Translations under genes and position numbers: made by a program
In this document: piece by piece, positions 49,701 through 62,200 of the stretch
Numbering within the stretch: position 1 is the stretch's first letter
Layout of the letters: the number at the start of each line of letters is the position of its first letter
Origin: Lunularia cruciata
Taxonomy: Eukaryota; Streptophyta; Marchantiopsida; Lunulariales; Lunulariaceae
Reading direction: 5' to 3'
Length of the DNA stretch: 64,000 nucleotides
Assembly (NCBI GenBank): GCA_948567375.1
Contig: OX419760.1
Location: 15,748,001 to 15,812,000 of the forward strand
Notes under the pieces: model-generated
The model's database searches: none
Seen by the model: only the letters and a program-made list of their open reading frames with translations
Told to the model about the DNA's origin: nothing

Positions 49701-51786
49701 ATTGGTGTGTTCTCACTACTTTCTTCCTCCAATCCACCATTGGGTTGTACTGCTCCATCCATGGCATGCCTAAAATTGCATCATAATGGGCTAATTGTAT
49801 CACTTGCCACTCAATTGCTTCTTGATATTCTCCTACAGAGAGGGTTACTCGTCTAGGTAATGATTCAATCCTCTCTTTTTGCACATTTGGTAACTCTACT
49901 TCTTCACTTCCATCTTTCTCTAGCTCCATTCCCAATCTTATTGCAACAGAGCGAGACAAGAAATTCTCTGTTGCTCCCGGATCTATTAATACTCTCACTT
50001 GATTATCTTCTAGGATTCCATTCACGACAATCAATTGTGAGGTTGCCTTTTGGGATCTTTGCGCATTATTCTTCTTCCTTCCCTTGCTTCTCTGCTTCCT
50101 TATTGAGCCAATAAGGCCACGAGGTACATTTACTGGCAATCTTTGTTTTCCGAAGTGGTTTCCACCTCTTCCTCTTCAATGTGCCTCTCCATGTTGTTCA
50201 ACGATCGCCTATATGAAACGAGTGCAACAATTGGTAGATATGTGCCCAATACGGCCACAATTGTAACAACAGCGTTGTTCTCCTTGAGTCCCTTCTCCTT
50301 GTGGGACTCCATCTCTTCGTTCTTCTACCCGTCCCCGCTCCCCTTGAAGCGGTCGTGCTCCTCGATCCCGGAATCAAAGGTTGCCCAATTCCATCGGTAT
50401 TGGTCCACCCATGTGTGGCATTTCTGCCCGATAATATTGAGGTGGAACTACTCCTTCACCTCCACCTAATGCTCCTGCTATTCTCTGCGCACAAGCAATG
50501 GCTTCAAATACCGTGCGAGGGTTTTGCACCATGACTTCTTGGCGAATCTGCCCTTTCAACCCTCGTTTGAAATTGTCAAGAGCCTCTGCTAGACTCATGT
50601 CGGTAATTGTGACTTGTAGATCCAAAAATGCCTCCACATACTCTTGTACGCTACTCTTCTGTCTCAATCCCCATAGTCGGGTTCGAGCCATCTGCACATA
50701 ATCCACCGATTGGAAATTCTTCAGCAGTCCTTCTTGCATTGCTGTCCATGTGACCTCCCTTCTCTCTACTAGCATGGATCGTTCCCAAGCATCATACCAT
50801 GTGAGGGCTTTATCGGTCAAGTACCCACATGCAATCACACCTGCAACATGCTCTGTGATCTCTGTTGAGAATAATCGGAAATATCGATTCATTCTCGAGA
50901 TCCAATTTTCCACTACTCCCATTGTACGCTGCCCCTTGTAAGGCTCGATGTTGCAGGTCTTCTTCATCCGGAGTAGCAATGTGGCTTCATCGTTGATAGG
51001 GTTCGTAGGCACGGGTGCCTCTCCAAGTACTTCAGTCGCAGGTATTGGGTTTTGAGACGGCTCTTCTTCTTGCATGGCTTGATCGTTCTTGAGGATCTGC
51101 ACTCGACTTTGTAATGTCTCCATGGTCATCTTAATCTCTCAAAATTCATTCAACATCCCTTGCATTCCTTGCACCAGCTCTTGCAACTACGGATCCATGG
51201 TTCCTACAACACCCAATTGCTAACGTCTACTTCAATATAGAGTCAATATAATCACTCTGGAAGGCGCACAAACTATCGGAACTACCATTGGGACCTCCGA
51301 AGCTATCACTCGTTGATAATACTCCTCACCAAAATTCCTAACCACAAAATCTCTAAACATCACTTTCGGCCTCACTACATAACAGATTTCTACTTGAGTG
51401 TTGAAAGGGAGAGGATTTGGGACATTCATATCCATATTATCATAATAGAATGTAGATAGTCAAATCCCACTCTCTGTCATATATCACCACAGGTAGAATC
51501 ATCGGGTTTGGTGAGTTCATCACTCTGTCCATGAATTTCACACCAAAGTGATAAACTAGCGATACCCTCATCTGCTCACGCTGGATGTACATAACCTTGA
51601 TGTGGAATGGTTTGAGAATGAAAAGCTAGGTGCGAGAAATTATCCCCCCGGTGCATCCATCCCATCCGCTCTCTAAAGTCCTTCCTAAGTCCAGCGATTA
51701 CTCTATGTTCTCCACCTCAAATTACTTAGTTTCAGTAGTTTGTGCTATTCCAAGAGGGGTGATCTACTCTCTTGGACTAGAACACT

Positions 51787-51799
51787 CACTCTGATACCA
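51787..51799 (-). other. Primer binding site, tRNA-iMet type
   Basis: Minus strand TGGTATCAGAGTG, one base from the 5' LTR, matches the plant initiator tRNA-Met 3' end over its first 11 bases. Confidence 0.85.
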
Positions 51800-51800
51800 T

Positions 51801-52539
51801 TGTAATCCTCCGAGGACAAGAGAAGAGAGAAAATGTAGATTGCACACTCAAACATTCGATGCCCCAAGGGAGCACCTTCTCTTTATTATATATACAAAGA
51901 GGATCTCCTCCAAGGAAGCTCCACCATAGGCTTAGGGACATAGATAGATGACATGTCAGCAAGCTCCACCCTTGGATTACTTACTTGGATGGGTGACTTG
52001 TCTGGTCTAGGTCCTATCTGGTTGGTCAAACAAGCTTTGACCAGAGGGAATCTTTAAGGGATCTTCCTATAGGAATCTCAGAATCACGTGAGTAAGGTGC
52101 CATTGGAAAGCTCTTGACGAGACAAAGCAGGGGGAGGGAAGGCCAACCTTTCCTCTATTGGGGGGGGGGGATGTGCACATTTTCGAGGCCTAATTCATCC
52201 GTTTAGGCCTCCAAAATTGCCTTCAAAGATTTCAGGCATATTTTGATTCCTACTCTATTAGTAGAAGTCCTCTTTTGGTGATACCTCTTTCTGATCTGTT
52301 TAGTCCATCATGTGTAACATCCTTCCAAATGTTACCAAACCAATTCTCACCTTTAAATCATATGTCTAGCTATTGGTTCTAAGGTTCTCAAGTCTATTTT
52401 GGTTTCTACCCTATTAGTAGAAGTACTCTTTTGGTGATACTTCTATCTGATCTATTTTGACCATCATGTATAACATCATTCTAGATGTTACCAAACCGAA
52501 TTTCACATCTAGATCATATGGCTAACCCTTGGTATTACA
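51801..52539 (-). repeat. 5' LTR of the chromovirus
   Basis: Same ends and the same internal duplication as its partner. Differences are concentrated in the left two thirds; the last 280 bp are almost identical between the two LTRs. Confidence 0.95.
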
Positions 52540-52686
52540 GGAGGTATGGCAAGTACAACTTATAAAGCTCATATTAAGAAAAGAATTCCCATTTATAAAA
52601 CATCCTATGACAAAACTACATCTAAGTAGCATAAGGCTAAGACCTCTAACTTTGATGATATTTGTAGGAAGTGATGTCTACTAATA

Positions 52687-52687
<1 letters not shown>

Positions 52688-52729
<42 letters not shown>
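52688..52729. repeat. (AT)n microsatellite
   Basis: About 21 uninterrupted AT units. Confidence 0.95.
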
Positions 52730-52730
<1 letters not shown>

Positions 52731-53039
52731 CATCTATTTCTAATATCAAATTTGTACATTCTTATTTAATATCCTTACTTATAAATCTATGAGATAGTAT
52801 TTTATTACCTTTAAAAGACTATTGTCACATACTATACTAGTGTAGTTACCTATAATAGTAATGTACTCCCTATCCTCAAATTGCCTATTTGGATTACTAT
52901 TGTAGATAAGACTATGCATGTCTTCAAGGTTCTATCATGCATGATGCTTACACTAGTATTTTTCATAGGAGTTGGAGCAAAACCTAACAAGACTGGATAC
53001 TATATATAACGGAAAAAAGTGACCATGTAGAAAAAATGA

Positions 53040-53460
53040 AAGATAAGAAGACCATATCAAGACGTGCAAGGGAGAGACAAAAAAGGTAAAATAGTGCTAG
53101 ACCTCAATAGTGTTGATATGAGAAATCCCCTTATTGCACCTAAGATATCCGGGCAATGCAAGTCGTAAGGACTACAAAGTATTAGAGCATCTAAAGAAGC
53201 ATCATCTAGTGTGATTGCTCTCCTATGGATTGCACCAGCCAATGCTCTATATAGAGCAATGGACATACACTATGTAAAGTATGCTATAAAGTGTGAGAGT
53301 GAGAGTGGTACCCTTGACATCTAATATGATAAGTTCTTGTGCACTCATTGGCAAATGTGTTGAATGCCTTGTCTATCGCTCCATATAACTCCAAGGCAAG
53401 AACCACAAAGAGTTGACCTTGATACATACCCCTATATTGTATATTACAACATGCTCTATG
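53040..53460 (-). mobile_element. LINE copy E, 3' end only
   Basis: The minus strand carries the C-terminal codons (RALAGAIHRRAITLDDASL, SPYDLHCPDILGAI) and the 3' UTR (53110-53040). It is 5'-truncated near 53460, inside the endonuclease region. At the place where copies A, B and D have TAG, this copy reads TAT (Tyr) with the frame unchanged. Confidence 0.75.
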
Positions 53461-54569
53461 AGTACATGAGTCTTAAAACACTACACGCTAGAAGAGAGTT
53501 ATCAAAGTGTCATGATAAACCTACAAGAAAGATGAATTCATTAGTGCTTAGCATAGCATTGAAGTATGAGATTGCAACATGCATATGAAATGTTGGCATG
53601 ATAGAATGTCAATCGAAATAAATTGAATCTAAGCAAATGGAATGTAAGTGAATCTAAAATTAAGAAGATAAGTGAAAGTAAGGACTCAATTGATGCATTT
53701 CATAAGTAGCACATGCAAAGAACTAATATATGCCATGGAATATGAACCAAGACATAACAAATTGAACATCTAAAATTGCACACAAAGGAAGAGCATCACA
53801 CATAGAAACATAGAGCAAGGAGGAAAGATAGATCTTTAGTTGACAATGGGCGGTATAGAGCGAACTGCCATACGCCTTGTGTATATAAATAAAAATTATT
53901 ACTATAAATTATATATTTTAGGTATATATTAAAAATATAGTATATAAATAAAAACTTAGAAATATATAAATAAGAATACTATACATTTGATTTTATACAA
54001 GTCAAGATAATCAATAAAATTATATTTTTGATACAAATGTAAGCCAATATTCTAAGCATCTAAAGTTTTATAATATTATTTTATTATATCACATAATTAA
54101 ATAAATTTATATAATAATTTTGAAATTTTATTAAACATAAATTATAAAATAGATAATGATTGTTAGCAAATATATATCAAACTCTAGATAAGAGCTAGTA
54201 ATTTAGTTAATTTTACAACAATTTATGACATCAACAATATGCATTCAAACTAAGATACTTCAAAACCAAGTCTAAAATCTAAATTGAATTCTTTTTATGA
54301 ATTAAAGGGAAATTTTACACAAATGCTCCTTACAAGTTGGGAAATTAAAAAAATACCTTTAACAAAGTTTTAATTAGAAAAATACCCCTGGTGGAGGCTA
54401 GGGTTCAGCTTGTGGTGCGGTTGGAGGTTGGGGAGGATTTTGGATTTAAATAAATCAATCAAGATCGGTTCATATAAACTAGGTTTGATTCTTTTTAATT
54501 CATAATGATACCATAGCAAATCAAATGAAATCTAAAACCTTTGAATAAAAATTTTATTTACTAAAATCT
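53461..54569. other. AT-rich spacer
   Basis: Very AT-rich, especially 53880-54300. A short GC-richer patch lies at 54390-54440. No gene or structured feature seen. Confidence 0.4.
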
Positions 54570-54663
54570 AGTGTGACTAGATTAGATTTTACAAGTGTTA
54601 CTCAAATAATGAAGATCACTATAAGTGTATTGCATCTTTTGCAATACACTTGTCTAATCACAC
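54570..54663. repeat. Foldback with perfect 12-bp inner hairpin
   Basis: Arms 54623-54634 (AAGTGTATTGCA) and 54640-54651 pair perfectly around a 5-nt loop. Outer sequence GTGTGA..ATTAG (near 54572) pairs imperfectly with CTAATCACAC (near 54654). It may be a small degraded foldback transposon. Confidence 0.5.
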
Positions 54664-54763
54664 GACCATTATTTTAAGGGAAATGTTTGCAAATCTGTTT
54701 ATTACCTCTCATCTGCAAACTATTTCCTCTCGTACTCAAAGTGTGCAAACTTAAAGCAACGCA

Positions 54764-55257
54764 TCTGTAATTATAAGCGTTCGGTTGATCAAGATTACAT
54801 TCAAGGGCCCGTGTTGATTTTTATTGTGTAATAGTTCACGCGAACAAAAAGTCCTGCAAATGAAATGAGTTGGATTGCAATGCAATATTTCTGGTTCATA
54901 TACTTTAGCTCCTTGAGAGGGTTTTTCATCCTTCATGTTTTCTATGCGGTCGCCATCTTCTCGGTTCATCCTATACTTTGATAGGGTGTCCATTTCTGTA
55001 ATTATAAGCGTTCGGTTGATCAAGATTTCATTCAAGGATCCTGTTGATTTTTATTGTGTAATAGTTCACGCGACCAAAAGTTCTGCAAATGAAATGAGTC
55101 GGATTGCAATGCAATATTTCTGGTTCATATACTTTAGCTCCATTTCACCTATTTTGTCTCATTCTGGTACTGCTTGATAGGGTGTTTCATCTTTCGTGTT
55201 TTCTATGCGGTCGCCATCTTCTCGGTGCATCGTATACTTTGATAGGGTATCCATTTC
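54764..55257 (+). repeat. Tandem pair (231 and about 263 bp) ending in LINE tail
   Basis: Copy 1 (54764-54994) and copy 2 (54995-55257) are about 90% alike. Each begins CTGTAATTATAAGCGTTCGG and ends with the LINE 3' UTR (TTTTCTATGCGGTCGCC) plus a short extension. Copy 1 lacks an internal stretch of the tail. The non-tail part (about 130 bp) is not LINE coding sequence, so this may be a SINE-like or chimeric unit that borrows the LINE tail. Confidence 0.7.
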
Positions 55258-55569
55258 TCTAAATTCCTTATCGTCTCAATTAAAGGTACTTTTAGAAAAA
55301 AATATATATTTTAATTTCACAATTTGACAAAAATTTATAAAATTTATGTAAAATGAATTTTACTTGATGAATTCTTAATTTAAATTTATTAATGAAATTT
55401 AAATTAAGAATAATAAGAAATAAAAATTTAAGCATTGAAATTGTTATAAAATTTTAAATAATTTTAAACTTATATAAATGAAATATTATTTAATTTCTTT
55501 TAGAAAATTTATAATAAAAATAAAATAAAATAAAATTTATATAAATGATTTATTTACGTATCAAAGTGA

Positions 55570-55655
55570 AAAAAACGACCCTCTAAAAAGCGCGAAAGAT
55601 GAGAAAACCCATCAAAGTCGTAAACAAAATTACCCTCTCCGAAAACTAAGCCAGA
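55570..55655 (-). repeat. Diverged solitary LINE 3' tail
   Basis: The reverse complement resembles the family tail (GGCTTAG..., CTTTGATGGGTTTTCTCATC, CTTTCGCGC). It is the nearest mobile sequence upstream of the nuclease gene. Confidence 0.45.
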
Positions 55656-56274
55656 ACAGCGGGAGCGCCGCCGTTTTCCTTTCATTTTGCTTTACAGTCT
55701 CCGCTTTCACGTGTGGAAGCTGGCGGTAGGTAAATATTGATAACTACTATTTGTTACTCATATGACATATTTTGTCTTGAGAGATCAACGTACATGTACG
55801 TGGAATGGCCTGCATGGCCACTTTAGCGACAACTTCCTCTGATCGCGAATTTCGACTCCCATGGAGTTGTTGTCCGTAGATAAATTCCAGTCTGGTGATC
55901 TTGACGGCACTGTTCTGAAACAACACTGACTGATGACAGCAGTCACTGTGCGTTGCAATCGTTACGACCAGAACATGCTCGCTCTGAGTAATCAAGCACT
56001 CACACCATCTGTCTGTTGAAGCCAGCTGAGGGTGCTCTGCTACTGCTCGCGTCCCGCGTCTTCGAGTGCTGCTTCCGGACCTCATTAATATACTTACGCC
56101 TGCCGAAGTTGCTCGTCTGGACTGGCATTGCTCTCTCATGGATGTACTTGAAGGCTGAAGTGTCGTTTGTAGTGTTGGTGGAGTTTGAGGCTTAAGAGCT
56201 AACTGAATGATAGAGTGAACTGTTTTAGTTTTTCTGAGGTGAACTGACTGAGCTCAGCTGAAGGGGTCGACGAA
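55656..56274 (+). promoter_or_regulatory. Putative upstream region and 5' leader of the nuclease gene
   Basis: About 620 bp of non-repetitive, moderately GC-rich sequence directly before the nuclease start codon. A CACGTG G-box core lies at 55708-55713 and a GCGCCGCC motif near 55672. No clear TATA box was seen. Regulation by these motifs is only a possibility. An antisense open frame (56139-55747) overlaps but has no recognisable content. Confidence 0.35.
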
Positions 56275-59200
56275 ATGGCCGCCACAGCCGCGGCATTGGT
56301 GCATGCAGTCTTTCTTTTGTTGGCGGTTACTACTCCATTTGCGGGTGCTTGGAACTATGATGGACATGCAATCATCTGCAATCTCGCGAGGGTCGGTGCA
56401 TATAACCATTTCTAAGCACAACATTTTGGATCGCTGTCATTCATGCTGCTCTTTACGTTGATGACTCTTTTGCTCATAGGTCAAGCTTCGGTGGGAAGAA
56501 ACACTTCTAGTTGGGTTTACAGTCCCCATTTGTCAAGAATGGCAAACCTCAATCCGTTGGAGGTTTAAGCTGCCCTGGTATTTATTTTGAAGAGCCGAAA
56601 GTTCATCTGTCTACCTTTCATGCATGATCTACCCAGCGTTCTAAGTCTAAGTCGAAGACACTACTTTACAGACATCTTATTAAGTATCGAGTAGACCTTT
56701 ATTTTCCGCAATCGATCGCATTCAGCTACTGGACCGCTTGATGCTGCGGAATGTTCACAAGAGCTGTTCAGAGGTCAGGCATGAATTCATCTGGAGTTCG
56801 TAGCTCTGTCTTGTTCTTTTGATAGTTGGCTGAGCTGATCGGCGGCCCAAGATAGCGGACTTTAACTTCCTGGTTCTAGTTGTGGCTTCGCTGAGGGCCG
56901 AGAGTATGTCCTCAACTGTCGCGAACTCAAGTGACTCTTAGTGAATAGGAGTACCTGCTCCCATTATCGACAAGGAGCCCCATTGTTTGGATTAGCTTAC
57001 GATTATTGCACGTCAGTGATTAGGAGCTACAGTAAGTGATTCCAGAAGCTGCCACCAACCGGGTGAATTCATTCAGTTCTTGTTTCTCCGTTTATCATGG
57101 GATGAATAGTTGATGTTGTCCATCAAGAGTTCCATGGAAGACGTCGGTAAATACAATGTACCTGATTAACTCTTGCTCGGTCCTCAACGTAGGTTCAAAT
57201 GAGATTCCATTATGGAGTGATCTAACATGATTTATCAATGTAATGTGGCTCTTTTTGGCTTTCACGTTGTGAAAGCAATGTGAGTGATATTTGATTGCTG
57301 GTAGCTGCTCCATTTTTGGGCTTGTTTAGGTCTTCATGTTTCATTTGTCCTTGATAAATACTGCATTATTTCAGGGGGAAACAACACTATTTCCACGATT
57401 TCTTTCTGACTCCTTGCATCGTGTATGCTTGCAGCCTCTCCTAACGCCTGCAACTGCCACAAAAGTTGACAGCTTATTGAATTCTGAATTCAAGCACAAC
57501 TTCTCTACGGTTTGCACTTGGGGAGAGGAGTTTCAGTATCTGCCCAAGTATGCTTGGAGTCCTCCGCTTCACTTCATCAACACTCCGGATAAGGCTTGCA
57601 GCTATGACTACGCCCGTAAGATTCGATCCCCTTGAATTTAAAGTATATTAACCATATTAAGAAACTGGGGAGAATCAGGACAAGATCTAGACAAGCTCGG
57701 GCCAGTTCTAAAACCCCTTGCAGCAGAAAAGTGAATTATGGGAAGACCAGCCTGAAGCAGAAAAGCGATTTTGCACTATCATGGTCTGTGAACCTACATC
57801 AGTGAGGAGAACAGGCATGCATTCTACTCACCGATGTTACTTTATAGACTGAGGTTCTCTAATTTCAATCCTTGAACGGTCGTATTGCAGTTTCAACCTA
57901 TCGCTTAACCTTGTTAAACCTAGTTGTCGGGTGGATATGAATCTGTGTTCCATTACACTACGCAAATTTACGGTCTTTTAGTTGTAACTTTCAGAACGTC
58001 ATGTATGAGATGACACTGCCAGAGGAGGTGGGATCTATCCCCAGCAATCCTGCGAACTAGTCAGATCTCACTTTGGAACGCATTATGATTACCTCGACTG
58101 CAGAATTACTCAGGATGACTTCCACATCTTCGTCTCCATCTACGATAAGAAAAAGCTGCCTTGTTTTGCTCATATTAAGACCATTTCGCTACCTCATGTT
58201 CTCTCGGGTATTTCCTCCAAGCGATAACTGGGGATTAGAAAATCGGAGTACGAGAGATACAGGAGAGTATGCAATTCTAAAATGTCGTACCTTGCTGAAA
58301 CTTGTAGATAGCTTTGTCTCTAAAAACTACCATCTTCACCTCATTCGGAAAAAGTTTCTCGTAGTTCTCTATAAAGAAAAAGAACATACCCGGTTATCCT
58401 GTTCTTAGTGTCTCCAGAGATGTGAGAAACTCTGGTCTCTCAACCAGGCGGGGAGCTTCTGTCCGAACTTAAGTAGTTAGACCAACAGCCCTCGAAACTC
58501 TCAGTACTTGTATAATACGAGGTTTTTAATATATAAAAGGTATTCCCTTTGCTGTTTAGTGTCTCAGGACTCAAGCGTCCATAGCGCTTGTTGTGATATA
58601 CTTTATATCCTGTGCTCTTATGCTTTGCACTCGTTACCCTGTTACACTTCGACCCGTTTCTGCAGCCACACCATCCGATAACTCTTGTATTGTTCCACTC
58701 CTCCATTCCTCAGCTAATTCCCTCCATAGTTTTCCTTCGCCCTTTGACTGATTCCTGGTTCGACCTCTCGCGTCTACAGTGTTCCTACCCGACTCCAGCC
58801 CACGTTCTTAATCTTTACCGTTCACGCACTGCTTACTGGCGGTCTCTTGCACTACTTTCCTATTTTTCGCAGTCGTTTGCATAGATGCTCTCGATTTCAC
58901 GTTGTTTATTAGTCCGTTGGCCATCTGTTATTCTCAATTTGTTTCAATTATGCCTTTGCTGCAGGTTACATTCGATGCATTCTACCTTAGGGATTAACCA
59001 CTACACTAGCATTGTAAATCATGTACATATTGCTTATCGATCATTTGCATTTCATGAGTTCTGGATAACCCGTTCCCAGAACGGCTTTTGCTCTCAGATA
59101 CCTATATATAATAGGTATTCTGTATGTTTTTACGGATACTTGTTATTTACCTGCACGGGACCGACTCGGTTTTACAGCCCCTCTCCATCACATGACGTCG

Positions 59201-62200
59201 CGCAGACAATGTCTCTCATTCTCTCACACTCCTCTATTGCTATTTCTCACCTCTTCCTACTCTTCACTATCTTTTTTCTCTGCTTGTATCTCTCTCGCTC
59301 ATGCTATTTTTCTTCTTGTCATCTTGCAATTCTGCTCTGTTTACTTCTCTACTAACGACGTTTAATTTCAAGTATTGCCAAGGTGTGCCTCGAATCCTTT
59401 CCTTCCTGATGCTTCATATTCTACATCCTTTCCTTGTGCATGGTGTCTATTCTGCATTTTCGATGTCCATTTCCTTCCAGTCTCTTTCATTCTACATCCA
59501 AGGAATCGTGTACTCTTTCTGCTGTACAGATTCTCCTACATGACCTTGCTGGTTCCTTCATAAGTTGCAGTGTTCCTCACCTTTCACTGCCAGCATTTCT
59601 GAGCGGCACTTTTGGAAGTAAAGGGGTTTGCCTGAGCACTCATGATCTTTTGAACAGAAACTCGGTATGAGGGGTACTGGCAACTCGCCCACCTACTTTG
59701 GCACTGCGTTTAGGCACCGATGAATTCGTCACTTCTTTCGTGAAGGCTAACTATGACCCCCTGTCTGCTTCCTTCAATGTTCCGTGTTTTAGTACTCATG
59801 TGTTCATAGAGCATGCTGCGACATACACCTTCTCGCGCATCTCCCCCACACAGCCAAGACACCATCCACTCCACTCCCTTATCCTCACCTAAAGTTCTGT
59901 CTTTTCCTCATTTGCTCGATGTTTCATTGTTTGGATGTATCCTCCGATTCTTTCAATTTCAGATGCTTAATCTGTCGTGTCTTGGTTCTTATTCCATGAT
60001 GGATACTAGTTCTCCGCAGGTGCTACTAATAAAATGTATCAGTTACGTCCTTACTTCCGCTTATCTTCGTAATGGTAAATTCACTTACATTCCATTTGCT
60101 TAGATTCAATTCGTTTCGATTTGCATACGGTCATGCATGCATTTCATATGCACGTTCTCGGTTCCATACTTAGTGGGTTCCTGATTCCCCGTTCTTCGAA
60201 TGGCTTCTGCACCCATTTCTCAAACATGTAAATTTTTCCCTACTAAGTCGGTCCTGTATTCCCCTTTTTTTAGAACGGCTTCTGCTCCCGTTTCTCAAAT
60301 ATGCAGATTTTCGTATTTTATGCCCTACAGCTACTCCTCCAAGGACTACTGGTTCCAACACACCTCACTTCAACCATTCCTGAGCGGCACTTTTGGAAGC
60401 AACCGAGTTTTCCTTGGCACACAAAGCTTTCGAACTCGGTATGAGAGGCACTGGCACTCGCCCAGTTACTTTGGCACTGCGTTAGACACTGATGAAGTCT
60501 TCGGTGCTTTCGTGCAGGTTTACTAAGACAATTTGACTGCTTCCCTTTAGTGTTCCGTGTTTTAGGACTTTGCGCTCATAGAGCATGCTTTAATACGCAA
60601 TATCCAGTCCAGGCACGCTTTGCTCCAACCTAGCCAAGATATCATCCACTCCCCTCACACTTCCTTCCACCATAGGTATCCTCCACTAAACTATGATTTT
60701 CCTACTCACTCAGTGCTTCCGTTTCTCCCCGCATGGATCTTCCAACTCGCTCGATGGTGCTCCACTGCTTTCAACTTCAGATACTTGCTCTGTTTGTGTT
60801 CTAGAAGGCTGTCTTTTTCCTCTTACATGAGGCATACTGCTTCACTGCAGACGTTACTTATGAAATGTACCAATTTACGTTCCTGCTTCCGATCAATTTC
60901 ACTTGTCTTCCGCTGTGTACTGTGTACTTCCTTGCTTAGTTTACCTTCGATTCAATTTGCACCCGTCCATGGTTGCATTTCATTACTTCCATATGCATGT
61001 CCCCTACTAAGTGGGTTTTGGATCCCCGTAGCCGTTCTTCAAGCGGCTTCTGTTCCCATTGCTCAAATATGCATATTTTCGTTTGACTGGCGAGGTTAGG
61101 CTCTTTAAGTGACGGGCCAAGTTTCCCACCTGGGACGTTGGAAGTATGTAGGTACTGTAACAAACGTGAGCCTCGGAATTTTGTAAAACTCATGAAACTC
61201 GGAGGTTGGTATGAGAGCGGTAGTGTAAAATTTGGAGACAAGTGACCGAGTATCTACCCATTGTAGAGCTGAATTATCGGGTTTCGGTCTCTCTCATTCT
61301 CTATTGATCAGGAGGTATGCATTCGAATATACCTTCGTTCTGGTCGGTACAAGTTAGATACCCCTTAAAGCACTTTCCTGACTGTAATGTTTACTTCGTG
61401 TGCCTGTGCTCATTCACTTTAGCAGGAGACATCTATCAAGGACCTCTCTCTCCAAACCAAATCGTCACAACTCACGAACTACAGTTAGCACCGGATTCTG
61501 TCTTTTATTACATCTGATCATTTTGCCTCCTAGACGATGTTGAAACTGGGTATAGTGATTGGTACTCGAGAGTGAATCTTCCAGTGAGGTGTTCAGTTTG
61601 TTTATAGAACAGAGAGAGTGTCGACTTCATCGAAGGAGATATGACACTAAGACTTCCTTTCCAACACTAGTGGATCTCTGAATGTACCTTCTTCCTCCCT
61701 TTTGTTTGTCAAACGCTAGTATGCTTCAGAGGATATGATCTGGTACCTGTATTTAGTTCCTGCAGGACATGTTCCTGGCCATCATAATGATGTGCCCCCT
61801 GATTGTATATATTCTTTACTTCAAGGTTAAAAATAACCCTTTGACTATTGCTTCTGGATCTAATAGTACCTCTGTTCTTCGTGGCAGGCGATTGTCAGGG
61901 TCTGTTTGGGCAGCCAAACATGTGTGCCTCTGGAGCTATCAACAATTACACCAATCAACTGGTCACTCCCGCCGATACTCGTACGTTCTTTTATTTCAGT
62001 TCTGGACTTTATCTTTGTGAATACCATCTGCAGGTACTCTGCTTCTGTTACTTCAAGAGTCTTTATAGAAACCTACAGCTTGTAACGATTGCACCAATTG
62101 TCGGGGTTATATACTGATGTTTACTCGTTATTATGCAGACAACAAGACAGAAGCAATGCTTTTCTTGGCCAATATCATTGGTGATATTCACCAGGTCGGT

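Larger units (their letters stand above)
45951..52539 (-). mobile_element. Complete-length Ty3/gypsy chromovirus
   Basis: 6.6-kb LTR retrotransposon on the minus strand with both LTRs, a 5-bp target duplication (GGAGG on both sides), a tRNA-iMet primer site and a polypurine tract. Internal order from the right: gag (51129-50374) and a C-x2-C-x4-H-x4-C knuckle near 50260; retropepsin (about 50040-49740); reverse transcriptase (about 49500-48890, with [10 protein letters not shown] near 48975); RNase H (about 48650-48300); integrase zinc-binding domain (about 48050-47900) and core (47730 to about 47300); chromodomain (46887-46705, VDYLVQWKGYPLYEATWEP). PR-RT-RH-IN order plus the chromodomain define a chromovirus. 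The coding region is broken at about half a dozen points. The LTRs differ at roughly 25-30 of 740 positions by eye, so it is relatively recent compared with the other copies here. Confidence 0.95.

Noticed and set aside
55747-56139. 130-codon minus-strand open frame just upstream of the nuclease gene
   Set aside because: No recognisable domain, arginine/serine-rich composition typical of an antisense frame, and it overlaps the likely nuclease promoter and leader.
58885-59355. 156-codon open frame in nuclease intron 2
   Set aside because: Pyrimidine-rich intron sequence with Leu/Ser/Phe-rich translation and no domain; it lies between exons 2 and 3 with no need for an extra exon.
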